64,000 nucleotides of DNA from Salipaludibacillus daqingensis (GTDB taxonomy: Bacteria; Bacillota; Bacilli; Bacillales; Salisediminibacteriaceae): positions 1-64,000 of the forward strand of contig NZ_JARZHF010000003.1 in NCBI RefSeq assembly GCF_029891575.1, read 5' to 3'. Shown in pieces: positions 1 to 7,639 of the stretch. The position numbers and the translations under genes are program-made. The notes beneath the pieces were generated by a model, which worked only from the letters and a program-made list of their open reading frames with translations, was not told where the DNA came from and did not search any database. Position 1 is the stretch's first letter. Every line of letters begins with the position of its first letter.

Positions 1-39
1 CAGCGTTCGTCCTGAGCCAGGATCAAACTCTCCGATAAA
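1..39 (-). rRNA. rrs: 16S ribosomal RNA, 5' end only
   Basis: Read on the minus strand, the first 39 bases give the canonical Firmicutes 16S start, with the conserved GAGTTTGATCCTGGCTCAG segment followed by GACGAACGCTG. Only the 5' end lies in the window; the gene continues past position 1. The mature 5' end is placed at the TTTATCGG start typical of Bacillus. The rRNA operon therefore points out of the window, away from every other gene described here. Confidence 0.97.
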
Positions 40-230
40 GTATGATGACTTTTCATCAAGTTTGATGTCCATGACATCAAAACCAAACTTTCGTCTGGCG
101 TTTGTCGAATGTTTCCATTCAACGATTTGTTTCTATTGACGGGATATTTTAAAATATCCCACTTCGCTTGGCTTCTTGTTTAGTTTTCAAAGGTCAATTT
201 GTTGCTAATGTCGTTTTTGGCGACTTAATT
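40..230 (-). promoter_or_regulatory. pre-16S leader with hairpins and boxA-like sequence
   Basis: This is the transcribed leader between the promoter nearest the gene and mature 16S. It holds a perfect hairpin at 61-81 (TTTGATGTC, loop cat, GACATCAAA) and a perfect 20-base palindrome at 141-160. Around 180-200 it holds a segment read on the minus strand as CTTTGAAAACTAAACAAG, the Bacillus rrn leader motif that resembles boxA. These parts fit processing and antitermination of the rRNA transcript; the exact functions are inferred from known rrn leaders. Confidence 0.7.
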
Positions 231-260
231 AATATAACATAATGTCACTGATTAAGTCAA
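231..260 (-). promoter_or_regulatory. rrn promoter closest to 16S
   Basis: On the minus strand, TTGACT (255-260) is followed after 18 bases by TATATT (231-236). It is the third of three sigma-A-like promoters in series upstream of the 16S gene. Confidence 0.65.
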
Positions 261-329
261 CAACATTTTGTTTTTCTTTCTCGCTAATTAAGAGTAAATG
301 AAATCTTCGTCTCGTTAGCGACAAAATTT

Positions 330-358
330 ATTATATCAAGATAATGATGTCAATGCAA
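330..358 (-). promoter_or_regulatory. rrn promoter, middle
   Basis: On the minus strand, TTGCAT (353-358) is followed after exactly 17 bases by a perfect TATAAT (330-335). A better-looking TTGACA overlaps but would leave only 12 bases of spacing, so TTGCAT is taken as the -35. Confidence 0.7.
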
Positions 359-436
359 TACTTTTTATTAAATTTTTATAAATAAATCGTTTTGCATGTA
401 CAAATATCTTGTTCGCTATTTACTGCGACTTGACTA

Positions 437-465
437 AGTATATAGAGACAATCCCTTATCGTCAA
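437..465 (-). promoter_or_regulatory. rrn promoter, most distal
   Basis: On the minus strand, TTGACG (460-465) is followed after 17 bases by TATACT (437-442). With the two promoters downstream it forms a triple tandem arrangement about 100 bases apart, typical of strong rRNA control regions. Confidence 0.7.
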
Positions 466-603
466 TACTTTTTTTAAAAGTTCTAAAAAAAGTATTTCTA
501 ATTAGTAGCCTAAGTTTTGATTTAACTGTTTATCGAGAAAAGAGGTGATCATATTTAATACAACGAATGAAATTATTTACGTTTCATTTCTAAACTTATA
601 ACA

Positions 604-635
604 AAAAATGTCGCGAATAAATTCGCGACATTTCA
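604..635. terminator. rho-independent terminator, bidirectional
   Basis: A 13-base perfect inverted repeat (606-618 and 621-633, core TGTCGCGAAT) is flanked by A-rich and T-rich runs. It separates the rRNA promoter region from the minus-strand gene ending at 775. Confidence 0.75.
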
Positions 636-774
636 TTAAATGATCATTATTACTGTAGTCCTTAAAAAACTCACTTTTCAATCTCCTCCGTTAATTTTGA
701 AGAAGCATCCTTTAGCTTTAACAAATAAAAATCTCATGCATAGAAAATCCAAAACCTATATGTCATCGTTTAAT

Positions 775-1653
775 TTATATATTAATGGAAGGAAGAGGAT
801 CTACATCAAAATAATCGGCAAAATCCCAATCATAAAAACGTACATTCGTTCGGTTTGTCTCATCTTTCAATAATAAAGGAGATAATTTATCAAGAATAGG
901 TAATAAAACTTCTTGCTTAGGTATTAGCGTGTGTCTCGTATCATCTGATAATACTGCAAATGATTTCTCAAATGGTCTTTGTTCATATGAGATAGGAATA
1001 AAAGTAAATTCACCAATATTCTCATCCAACGCTGGAATTAAACTAATAGCACGAGCAGTTTGTATCGCAAGCTCATTTCGATCATCCGCATTTAAAGCCA
1101 ACCATTGATAACTTTGCTGAGACGATTGCATTTCTTCATATAATATTTTTATATTATTCTCAGAGAGGCCAGTCTCTTCGGAAACCGCAATTAGAGAGTA
1201 TTCTCTAACCATCTGTTTAAAAGCATCAAACGTTTTGTCTTTCTCAGATATATAGGAAGGAGTTAATTCTTTTACGTTTAAAACATAATGAAAATAACCT
1301 AGAGCTAAAAAACCTTCTGTACTTTTATTTATTCGAAATTCGTTAATGCCTTTAATCCCTATATCTTCTCTACCACTATAAATTAAATGAACGTTCTTTT
1401 TTGCTTCTTTCCATTTTCTAATCCTATGTTTTAATGTAGTTATATGTTCTTCTTCATTTACCCATATAAAAACATCTTCAGCTTGATTAATAGGAAGAAT
1501 ATTGGAATGGGTAGGATAAATCATTTGAATCACTTCTTCTATATAATTGGAAGTCGTTGACATATCAGTTTTTTGTTTATTTTCTATATCAAATGTTAAT
1601 GAATGGTTTAGCATTTTTTCAACTAAGTCATTGTTTGTCTTAACACTAATCAT
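775..1653 (-). CDS. stand-alone molybdopterin-oxidoreductase-like protein, no Fe-S or Moco motifs
   Basis: This 292-residue protein is not one I can name. Residues about 58-177 follow the central part of the molybdopterin oxidoreductase fold (NuoG, formate dehydrogenase type). An NQAEDVFIWVN strand stands where those enzymes have the ADVILVIGSNP segment. It is followed by HRIRKWKEAKKNVHLIYSGR, which matches the usual HPVLALRIRKA..GAKLIVIDPR, and by an LSENNIKILYEEM helix matching GVPAEDIRELARLY. The N-terminal Cys-rich Fe-S domain is absent and the protein has no cysteine at all, so it cannot bind a 4Fe-4S cluster in the family way. The second ATG is chosen as start because AAAGGAG lies 7 bases upstream of it. 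It stands alone between a terminator and bioY. It may be a degenerate remnant or a non-catalytic paralogue. The resemblance is by eye. Confidence 0.6.
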   Translation of the reverse strand: MISVKTNNDLVEKMLNHSLTFDIENKQKTDMSTTSNYIEEVIQMIYPTHSNILPINQAEDVFIWVNEEEHITTLKHRIRKWKEAKKNVHLIYSGREDIGIKGINEFRINKSTEGFLALGYFHYVLNVKELTPSYISEKDKTFDAFKQMVREYSLIAVSEETGLSENNIKILYEEMQSSQQSYQWLALNADDRNELAIQTARAISLIPALDENIGEFTFIPISYEQRPFEKSFAVLSDDTRHTLIPKQEVLLPILDKLSPLLLKDETNRTNVRFYDWDFADYFDVDPLPSINI

Positions 1654-1844
1654 CATTATTCTCCTTTCAGCCTCGCATTGTTCATAGATTCACATAAATA
1701 ACGATTAATGAATGTCTATTCATAATTTCTTATTCATATATTAACACGTGTAAGCTTGTTGTAACCCCATGAAAAATGAACGGTGTGTGAATTTAAAATA
1801 ATTATTACTAATTAATTTCCGCCCAATGAATTTCACATTCTAAC

Positions 1845-1871
1845 GTTAACCTATTTAAAAATCATGTTGAC
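1845..1871. promoter_or_regulatory. possible second BirA operator over the -35 of bioY
   Basis: GTTAAC (1845-1850), 15 bases, then GTTGAC (1866-1871). The spacing and half-sites fit the Bacillus BirA site (GTTAAC, 14-15 bases, GTTAAC) with one mismatch in the right half. The right half overlaps the TTGACA -35 box of bioY. This is inference from pattern only. Confidence 0.4.
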
Positions 1872-1895
1872 AATATAAACGTTCACTTTTATGAT
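1867..1895 (+). promoter_or_regulatory. bioY promoter, sigma-A type
   Basis: TTGACA (1867-1872), 17-base spacer, TATGAT (1890-1895). The BirA operator begins at the last base of the -10 box, so bound repressor would cover the transcription start. Confidence 0.75.
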
Positions 1896-1928
1896 AATGT
1901 TAACTTAATAAATTTAAAGTTAACATTA
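1895..1928. promoter_or_regulatory. BirA (biotin repressor) operator
   Basis: A perfect 12-base inverted repeat, TAATGTTAACTT (1895-1906) and AAGTTAACATTA (1917-1928), contains GTTAAC half-sites 14 bases apart. This is the known BirA operator design of Bacillus biotin genes. It lies between the -10 box and the ribosome binding site of bioY, so biotinyl-AMP-BirA should block transcription. Confidence 0.85.
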
Positions 1929-1945
1929 CAAAGGGGAATTGTTTT

Positions 1946-2530
1946 ATGACTAATTCAAATCAGTTTCAAATTATCGATTTAACGAAAGGAGCTTTGTTTA
2001 TAGCTTTAATGGCTATAGGAGCAAATTTAGCTGCTTTTATATCGATAGGCACCGTACCACTTACCTTCCAAACAGTTATTGCTATTTTAGCTGGTATTCT
2101 TCTTGGTAAAAAACTTGCTGCGTTTGCAATGTTAGGTTATCTTTTAATTGGTCTCATCGGTGTTCCTGTGCTTGCAGGGTTTACAGGGGGCTTTCATATC
2201 ATTGCATCTCCAACACTTGGATTTTTAATTTCTTTTATAGTTTTAGCTTATGTTGTTGGTGCTATAGTGGAGAAAAATCCTCACCATCTTTTTACGATAT
2301 ATAAAGCTTGTTATATTGGTCTTCTGATTAATTATCTAATTGGTGTTCCATATTTATATTTCCACAGTTCAATCATCCTTGGACTTGATAATGTATCATT
2401 TTCTGCTATTGCCATAGGTATGACCGCTTTTTTTATAAAAGATATAATCTTAGCTACCTTTACTGCAATCTTAGCACCTTTAATATTGAGAGCTGTTAAT
2501 AGAACACCTCAACTTAAACAAGTATCTTAA
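1946..2530 (+). CDS. bioY: biotin ECF transporter S component BioY
   Basis: BioY is the membrane substrate-binding (S) subunit of the energy-coupling-factor biotin importer. It works with the shared EcfA/EcfA'/EcfT module, which is not in this window. At 194 residues it has the usual family length and about six hydrophobic segments. It carries the family landmarks VPLTFQTVIAILAG, the GYLLIGLIGVPVLAG loop and GGFHIIASPTLGFL. The start follows AAAGGGG. A BirA operator sits in the promoter, so the gene should be repressed when biotin is plentiful. The gene corresponds to B. subtilis yuiG and keeps the same neighbour, yuiF, which converges on it here. Confidence 0.93.
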   Translation: MTNSNQFQIIDLTKGALFIALMAIGANLAAFISIGTVPLTFQTVIAILAGILLGKKLAAFAMLGYLLIGLIGVPVLAGFTGGFHIIASPTLGFLISFIVLAYVVGAIVEKNPHHLFTIYKACYIGLLINYLIGVPYLYFHSSIILGLDNVSFSAIAIGMTAFFIKDIILATFTAILAPLILRAVNRTPQLKQVS

Positions 2531-2573
2531 ATTAATTGAAAATCCACACAGTAAACTTCCTAATTAGTAATGC

Positions 2574-2606
2574 AAAAAAGCAGACCTTCAAAAGGTCTGC
2601 TTTTTT
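2574..2606. terminator. bidirectional terminator between bioY and yuiF
   Basis: A 15-base perfect stem, AAAAAAGCAGACCTT and its complement (2592-2606), closes a 3-base loop. A-run and T-run on the two sides let it serve both convergent genes. Confidence 0.9.
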
Positions 2607-2631
2607 CATGTACCGCTAAATCATTTACCAA

Positions 2632-3975
2632 TTATAAAATGATCGCAGCGATCCAACCGAAAATTAATAATGGAATGTTAAAGTGTAAAAACGTCGGCAC
2701 ACACGTGTCCCAAATATGGTTATGTTGTCCATCCGCATTTAATCCAGCGGTTGGTCCAAGTGTACTATCTGATGCAGGAGAACCTGCGTCACCTAAAGCA
2801 CCTGCGGTTCCAATGAGAGCAATCGTTGCCATAGGAGAGAAACCAATCGCCGCAGCTAAAGGAACAAAAATAGCCGCAATAATTGGAATCGTCGCAAACG
2901 ACGAACCGATTCCCATTGTGATAAACAAACCAATAATAAGCATAACAATTGCAGCTAATGCTTGATTATTCCCCATCCAACCTGATGTTGAATCAACTAA
3001 AAGTTCCACATGCCCAGTTTCTCTTATAACTTCCGCAAAACCACCTGCTGTAATCATCACAAAACCAATAAATGCAAGCATCTTCATTCCACTGGTCATC
3101 AATTCTTCTGATTGATTAAGAGTGAATTCCTTCTTTATATGAAGATATCCGAAATACACATACAAAATAATTAAACCAGTTAATGCACCAAACACCATTG
3201 AGTCCGTCTGAAGTTGAGCAACTAAAACGGTTATGATTGCGATAATTCCAACGATCACTCCAGGAAATGAATAATTGTATGATGGCGTTTCTTGATTTGT
3301 CGTTAATTCTTTTTGTTTATAGGAGCGATTTTTCCGATAACTAAAAAATACAGCAAAGAACAGACCGATAAGCATCCCTAATACTGGTAGGATCAACGCT
3401 TGTGGTACCATATCCATTGTTATTCCCATGCCATTCTCCTCCATATTTGTTACAACGATCTCGTGGAAGATAAGGCCAAAACCTGCAGGTACTAAAATAT
3501 ATGGTGCCTTTAACCCAAATGTCAGTGCCGTAGCAACTGCTCTTCTATCAAGAGCTAATTCATTAAAAACTTTTAGTAGAGGCGGAATTAAAATTGGGAT
3601 AAACGCAATGTGAACAGGAACAACGTTTTGGGAAAACGATGCTACTATAGCAATTACAAATAATAAAAGCACTTTAGTCATCGTTTTTTTGCGTCCTTCT
3701 CCTTCTTTACCTACAATTTTAATTGCTATTTTAACCATTAGATTTGGTAATCCTGTATAACTAATAGCGACGGCAAATGCACCTAACATTGCATAGCTCA
3801 ATGCAACACTAGCATTCGCTTCTAATCCGCCTGTAAAAATATCAATCGTTTCTGTAATAGATAATCCAGCGGTCAATCCTCCAACCATCGCCCCACCAAT
3901 TAAAGCAATTACAACGTGAATCCGCATTAAACTTAGAATAATCATAATTAGAACAGCTACAATAACAGCATTCAT
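2632..3975 (-). CDS. yuiF: YuiF-like Na+/H+ antiporter-family membrane carrier
   Basis: This 447-residue integral membrane protein has about 12 hydrophobic segments and belongs to the Na+/H+ antiporter-like family that includes B. subtilis YuiF. Typical stretches are the N-terminal GGAMVGGLTAGLSI, the SFSQNVVPVHIAFIPILIPPLL segment and the C-terminal GDAGSPASDSTLGPTAGLN re-entrant-like region. The true substrate is not evident; relatives are annotated either as antiporters or as amino acid carriers. The start ATG follows GGAG at a good distance. The gene lies next to bioY, as in B. subtilis, but is separated from it by a two-way terminator, so the two are not co-transcribed. Confidence 0.82.
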   Translation of the reverse strand: MNAVIVAVLIMIILSLMRIHVVIALIGGAMVGGLTAGLSITETIDIFTGGLEANASVALSYAMLGAFAVAISYTGLPNLMVKIAIKIVGKEGEGRKKTMTKVLLLFVIAIVASFSQNVVPVHIAFIPILIPPLLKVFNELALDRRAVATALTFGLKAPYILVPAGFGLIFHEIVVTNMEENGMGITMDMVPQALILPVLGMLIGLFFAVFFSYRKNRSYKQKELTTNQETPSYNYSFPGVIVGIIAIITVLVAQLQTDSMVFGALTGLIILYVYFGYLHIKKEFTLNQSEELMTSGMKMLAFIGFVMITAGGFAEVIRETGHVELLVDSTSGWMGNNQALAAIVMLIIGLFITMGIGSSFATIPIIAAIFVPLAAAIGFSPMATIALIGTAGALGDAGSPASDSTLGPTAGLNADGQHNHIWDTCVPTFLHFNIPLLIFGWIAAIIL

Positions 3976-4155
3976 ATTTTTAACTCCTTCACTACTTTAT
4001 TATGGTACATCGATAACGTATGAAAACCTTATTTAATTTATCATTATCTTAAAGTAGTGTCAATATCGTTTTTTAAAAGTTTCAAACGAATGACTAGGGA
4101 CTTCTAATTATCGTTCGATAATGGTGAGTCTTATCAGCCCGCCTATAAATAATCA

Positions 4156-4188
4156 GAAAAACCTAGCTTGAGATAAGCTAGGTTTTTC
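4156..4188. terminator. terminator downstream of the histidine kinase gene
   Basis: A 14-base perfect stem, GAAAAACCTAGCTT with its complement (4175-4188) around a 5-base loop, has A and T runs on both ends. It ends the minus-strand kinase transcript. Confidence 0.85.
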
Positions 4189-4212
4189 GTTCGAAAACTT
4201 GTTCAACTAAGT

Positions 4213-6366
4213 TTATTTATTATTAATTGGTAAGATGATATCAACCGTTGTTCCTTGATTCTTCTTACTTGAGAATTTTATCTTTCCATTGTGCTGTTCT
4301 ATTATTCGATAGCTAACCATTAGACCTAAACCTGTCCCTTTTTCTTTCGTTGAATAGAAAGGTTCCCCTAAACGCTCTATCCGCTTTTGCTCAATTCCAA
4401 TCCCTTCGTCAATAAAACGAATAAGAATCGTTTCTTCATCATTTTTCTTTATTTGAACAACGATTTGACCACCGTCAATCATAGATTCCATTGCATTCTT
4501 TAAAACATTTACAAACACCTGTTTTAACTGATTCGTTTCGCACCATATGTCGGGAATATTCGAATCAAATTCAGTGAGGATTTCAATGTTGTTTAAATTT
4601 GCTTGTGATTCTAATAAGTCAATAATCATTTGACAAATCTCTCTGACGTCTTTCATTTCAGGATTTTTTGCTTGTGGTTTTGATAGAACAAGCATTTCGT
4701 TAATAATTAATTTAATGCGTTCTATCTCCGATAACATAATGTCAAAGTAGCGTTCATCTTTGTAGTTAGGTTTTAGAAATTGTAAAAATCCTTGAATGCT
4801 CGTTAAGGGATTTCTAATTTCATGAGCAACTCCAGCAGCTAATTCTCCAACTACAGTAAGTTTATCCGATTTTCTAATAGTTTCTTCTACTAATTTCCGT
4901 TCCGTTATATCGTTGGACACACATAAAATATGAACGTCGTTAGATTCAACTAATTGAAGTGGAATTTTTGTTGTCTGTACCCATTTTATTTTCCCGTTCT
5001 GGTCTACTAATACTTCCTCATCAACGTGTTTTTCCTGAAGTGTTTCCATCACTAATTGATCTTCTTGAAGGTGTCTTTCGACTTGAACTAAGTCTGAGTT
5101 AAAATCTTTTTCAGATTTATTTAACATCTCATCGACGCTTGTACCATAAAAAGTAGCAATGGATTTGTTCACTAACGTATACTGCCCTTTGCTATCTTTT
5201 ACATATATAAAATTAGGACTAGTATCAAGAACTTTACGAAGAAATTCCTTCTGTTCCATTAAGAGTTTTTCTTTTATTTCAATATTTTCTTTTGCACCTT
5301 CTATATATTCAGCCATTTCATTAAATCTTTGGGATAGCTTACCAATTTCACTGTTATTTATCTGTTTACCAGTTATACGTTCATTGAAATTCCCTTTAGC
5401 TACCTGACCTACAGCTAATTCTAATTCTTTAATTGGCTTAATGATTTGTTTTGTATACAGTGCTGTTAAAACAGATAATATGAAGAATAACAATAAGGAT
5501 AGAAAAAATAAAGTCTCTTGAAAAGTCTTAAAAAATACTTTTGTCGTTGAAACAGGAACTTGTGCAACAACGCCCCATTCAAGCGTTGGAATGTATTTAT
5601 AGGATGCAAACATTGAACCGTCTCTCCTGTCGATCACTTCTTCAAATCCTGATTTTTCATCTAATACCTTTTGAACGACTGGGTTCGAACTTCTATTCTC
5701 TCCAATTCTTTCTGGTGAGAGATGTGAGATAAGTGTCCCCTCGCTGTCAACAATATAAGCGTGTGCATCACCAATTTGAAGGTTTTTAATGACTGAATTA
5801 AAAATTGGGTTCTCTCCAATTCGGATGATTAAATTTACAACACGAAGAACTTCATCCTCATCGTTTAAAATTGGAATAGCAACAACGACAACAAATCGGT
5901 TAGTAACAGCTGAAATGATATTACTAATATAAATTTCTTTTGTCGCTATCGCATTCTGTACATAGCTCCTATCTGCAAAATTTTGGTTTTTTAACACTTC
6001 TTCTAAATCGCTTGGATAATAGCCTGTAATTTCTCCATCCGTCTCTACAATTGTTGAACTATCTACAAATGAAGAATAGTTTACAACCTTTTCTATTTGA
6101 TCACTTAATTCATCGATCTCTCCATCTAAACTCTCGTTCTGAATTTGTGTCCCTAGTTCTTGTAATTCAAGCGTTATATTATGTATTTGATCGTGCAACC
6201 TTATGACTGTTTCATCTGTAATATCTTTATATGTCTCTTTTGCTAGTTTTGGTAATGCTGTTTGCGACATAAAAAATACCAAACCTAATATTGCAAAGAT
6301 GATGAATAAGTTGATTAAAAAAATTTTCCAAAATAAGAATGATCTCAGTGTGTTCAAGTAAAGCAT
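4213..6366 (-). CDS. membrane sensor histidine kinase (dCache-HAMP-PAS-HisKA-HATPase)
   Basis: The order of parts over 717 residues is: TM1 (about 12-33), an extracytoplasmic double-Cache ligand domain (about 35-285), TM2 (about 286-308), HAMP (about 309-362), PAS (about 380-495), HisKA with phospho-acceptor His515 in HEIRNPLTSIQGF, and HATPase_c. The ATPase domain has N-box Asn624, DEGIGI at about 653 and GTGLGL at about 677. All catalytic motifs are intact. The last part resembles the sporulation/KinE-type kinases. No response regulator gene lies beside it. It follows the dctQMP operon on the same strand but is separated by a strong terminator. A dicarboxylate or similar organic acid is a plausible ligand by analogy with other Cache kinases near TRAP genes; this is inference. 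A TTG three codons downstream has better spacing from the GGAG and may be the real start. Confidence 0.88.
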   Translation of the reverse strand: MLYLNTLRSFLFWKIFLINLFIIFAILGLVFFMSQTALPKLAKETYKDITDETVIRLHDQIHNITLELQELGTQIQNESLDGEIDELSDQIEKVVNYSSFVDSSTIVETDGEITGYYPSDLEEVLKNQNFADRSYVQNAIATKEIYISNIISAVTNRFVVVVAIPILNDEDEVLRVVNLIIRIGENPIFNSVIKNLQIGDAHAYIVDSEGTLISHLSPERIGENRSSNPVVQKVLDEKSGFEEVIDRRDGSMFASYKYIPTLEWGVVAQVPVSTTKVFFKTFQETLFFLSLLLFFILSVLTALYTKQIIKPIKELELAVGQVAKGNFNERITGKQINNSEIGKLSQRFNEMAEYIEGAKENIEIKEKLLMEQKEFLRKVLDTSPNFIYVKDSKGQYTLVNKSIATFYGTSVDEMLNKSEKDFNSDLVQVERHLQEDQLVMETLQEKHVDEEVLVDQNGKIKWVQTTKIPLQLVESNDVHILCVSNDITERKLVEETIRKSDKLTVVGELAAGVAHEIRNPLTSIQGFLQFLKPNYKDERYFDIMLSEIERIKLIINEMLVLSKPQAKNPEMKDVREICQMIIDLLESQANLNNIEILTEFDSNIPDIWCETNQLKQVFVNVLKNAMESMIDGGQIVVQIKKNDEETILIRFIDEGIGIEQKRIERLGEPFYSTKEKGTGLGLMVSYRIIEQHNGKIKFSSKKNQGTTVDIILPINNK

Positions 6367-6476
6367 CTCCTATAACTATTTATAATTCTTAATCATTCTA
6401 TCACAAAGTTAAACGATTTTTACTACATTGTTACCATGCTTTTTTGAATGATATTAAATAATTTCACCTCGCTAAA

Positions 6477-6507
6477 TCAAAAAAGCTGGGAGATAATCTC
6501 CCAGCTT
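6477..6507 (-). terminator. terminator of the dctQMP operon
   Basis: AAGCTGGGAGAT (6483-6494) pairs with ATCTCCCAGCTT (6496-6507). On the minus strand a run of six T follows. It lies 20 bases past the dctP stop codon. Confidence 0.9.
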
Positions 6508-6526
6508 CCTCAACCATTAACACCTA

Positions 6527-7582
6527 TTACTGTGCTGCATCAATTTCGTCTAATAACATATCTAGAATTCGTCCTGCATCTTCTCCATTATTTTCACGGA
6601 AGAAGTCACGAACTGGTAGTGCTAAATCACGGAATTCTTGACGCTCATCTTCAGAAAGCTCATAAACCTCTGTTGGATTTTCTTCGTCTTCTTCAATGAC
6701 TGTTAAGAACTCTTCATTCATATCATCTTGTAGTTGATAGCCTACTTCACGCATTTCTTCAACTGTCTCATCAATCATTTCTTGAACATCTTCAGGAAGT
6801 CCATTATAAAATTCTGTGTTAACAACTGTCATCGCTACATAGTTGTTATGATTTGAAATCGTCATATGATCTTGTACTTCATGGAAACCAGCATTTTCAA
6901 TAAAGAAAATTGGGTTTTCTTGACCGTCAACAACACCTTGATCTAGACCAGTGTAAAGCTCGCCCCAGTCCATTGGAGTTGGTTCTGCACCATAAGCCTC
7001 ATAGGAAGTATTAATTAGAGGTGAATTTTGAACACGAATTTGGAAATTTTCAAAATCAGCAGGTGTTCGTAACTCAGAGTTACCTGTCCACTGCATCGCA
7101 CCTTCTGTCCAATACGCTAGTGGCGTCATATCATGTTCTTCGTATTTCTCACGAAGCTCTACATTTAACGCTTCACTTTCATTTAAAATTTGTTGTGTTA
7201 ATTCAATATCATCTGGGAACAAAAAGTGTAGAGCAAAGATTTGAGCTTCTTCAACCATTGTTCCAGTGAAACCAGGAGATACAATACCAAACTCTGTTGA
7301 ACCCATCATAAGTTGTTCTGCTTGGTCCACACCGTCACCAAGACCACCGTACTCGTAGACAGTCATCTCAATATTACCTTCTGACTTTTCTTCTAAACGC
7401 TCAGCAAATTCTGCTGCATACTCATACTGAACTTCTCCTTGCATTTCTTCAGTAACAAAATCCCACTGATATTCAGGATCTCCTCCATCAGCACTGTTAC
7501 CGTTGTTGTCTCCTCCACACGCTGCTAAAACCAAACTTAAACTTACAGCTCCACTAACTAATAATCCTTTTTTCTTTAACAT
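6527..7582 (-). CDS. dctP: TRAP transporter substrate-binding lipoprotein DctP
   Basis: This is the solute receptor of a tripartite ATP-independent periplasmic-type carrier, anchored outside the membrane. The signal peptide ends in a lipobox, VLAACGG, with the lipidated Cys at residue 22. The body (351 residues in all) has the DctP family pattern, including QIRVQNSPLINTSYEAYGAEPTPMDW, where the conserved Arg contacts a carboxylate, and the GELYTGLDQGVVDGQENP helix. I chose the ATG at 7582 because GGGGG lies 11 bases upstream; the longer frame would need a TTG lacking a Shine-Dalgarno. The protein is very acidic. It is third in dctQ-dctM-dctP, whereas dctP is commonly first. The substrate is probably a carboxylate, but cannot be named. 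Confidence 0.92.
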   Translation of the reverse strand: MLKKKGLLVSGAVSLSLVLAACGGDNNGNSADGGDPEYQWDFVTEEMQGEVQYEYAAEFAERLEEKSEGNIEMTVYEYGGLGDGVDQAEQLMMGSTEFGIVSPGFTGTMVEEAQIFALHFLFPDDIELTQQILNESEALNVELREKYEEHDMTPLAYWTEGAMQWTGNSELRTPADFENFQIRVQNSPLINTSYEAYGAEPTPMDWGELYTGLDQGVVDGQENPIFFIENAGFHEVQDHMTISNHNNYVAMTVVNTEFYNGLPEDVQEMIDETVEEMREVGYQLQDDMNEEFLTVIEEDEENPTEVYELSEDERQEFRDLALPVRDFFRENNGEDAGRILDMLLDEIDAAQ

Positions 7583-7639
7583 ATCTAATATTACCCCCAA
7601 AATTTTTTTATATTTAAAGGAAATCTCTAACTATTCGAA

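Noticed and set aside
347-358. TTGACA near TATAAT in the rrn region
   Set aside because: Spacing of 12 bases is too short; TTGCAT at 17 bases is used instead.
2570-2965. 131-codon ORF antisense to yuiF
   Set aside because: Shadow of a membrane protein gene on the other strand; begins inside the terminator.
7582-7600. Upstream TTG as the dctP start
   Set aside because: It would place the GGGGG ribosome binding site inside the coding region; the ATG at 7582 has the proper spacing and gives a normal lipoprotein signal.
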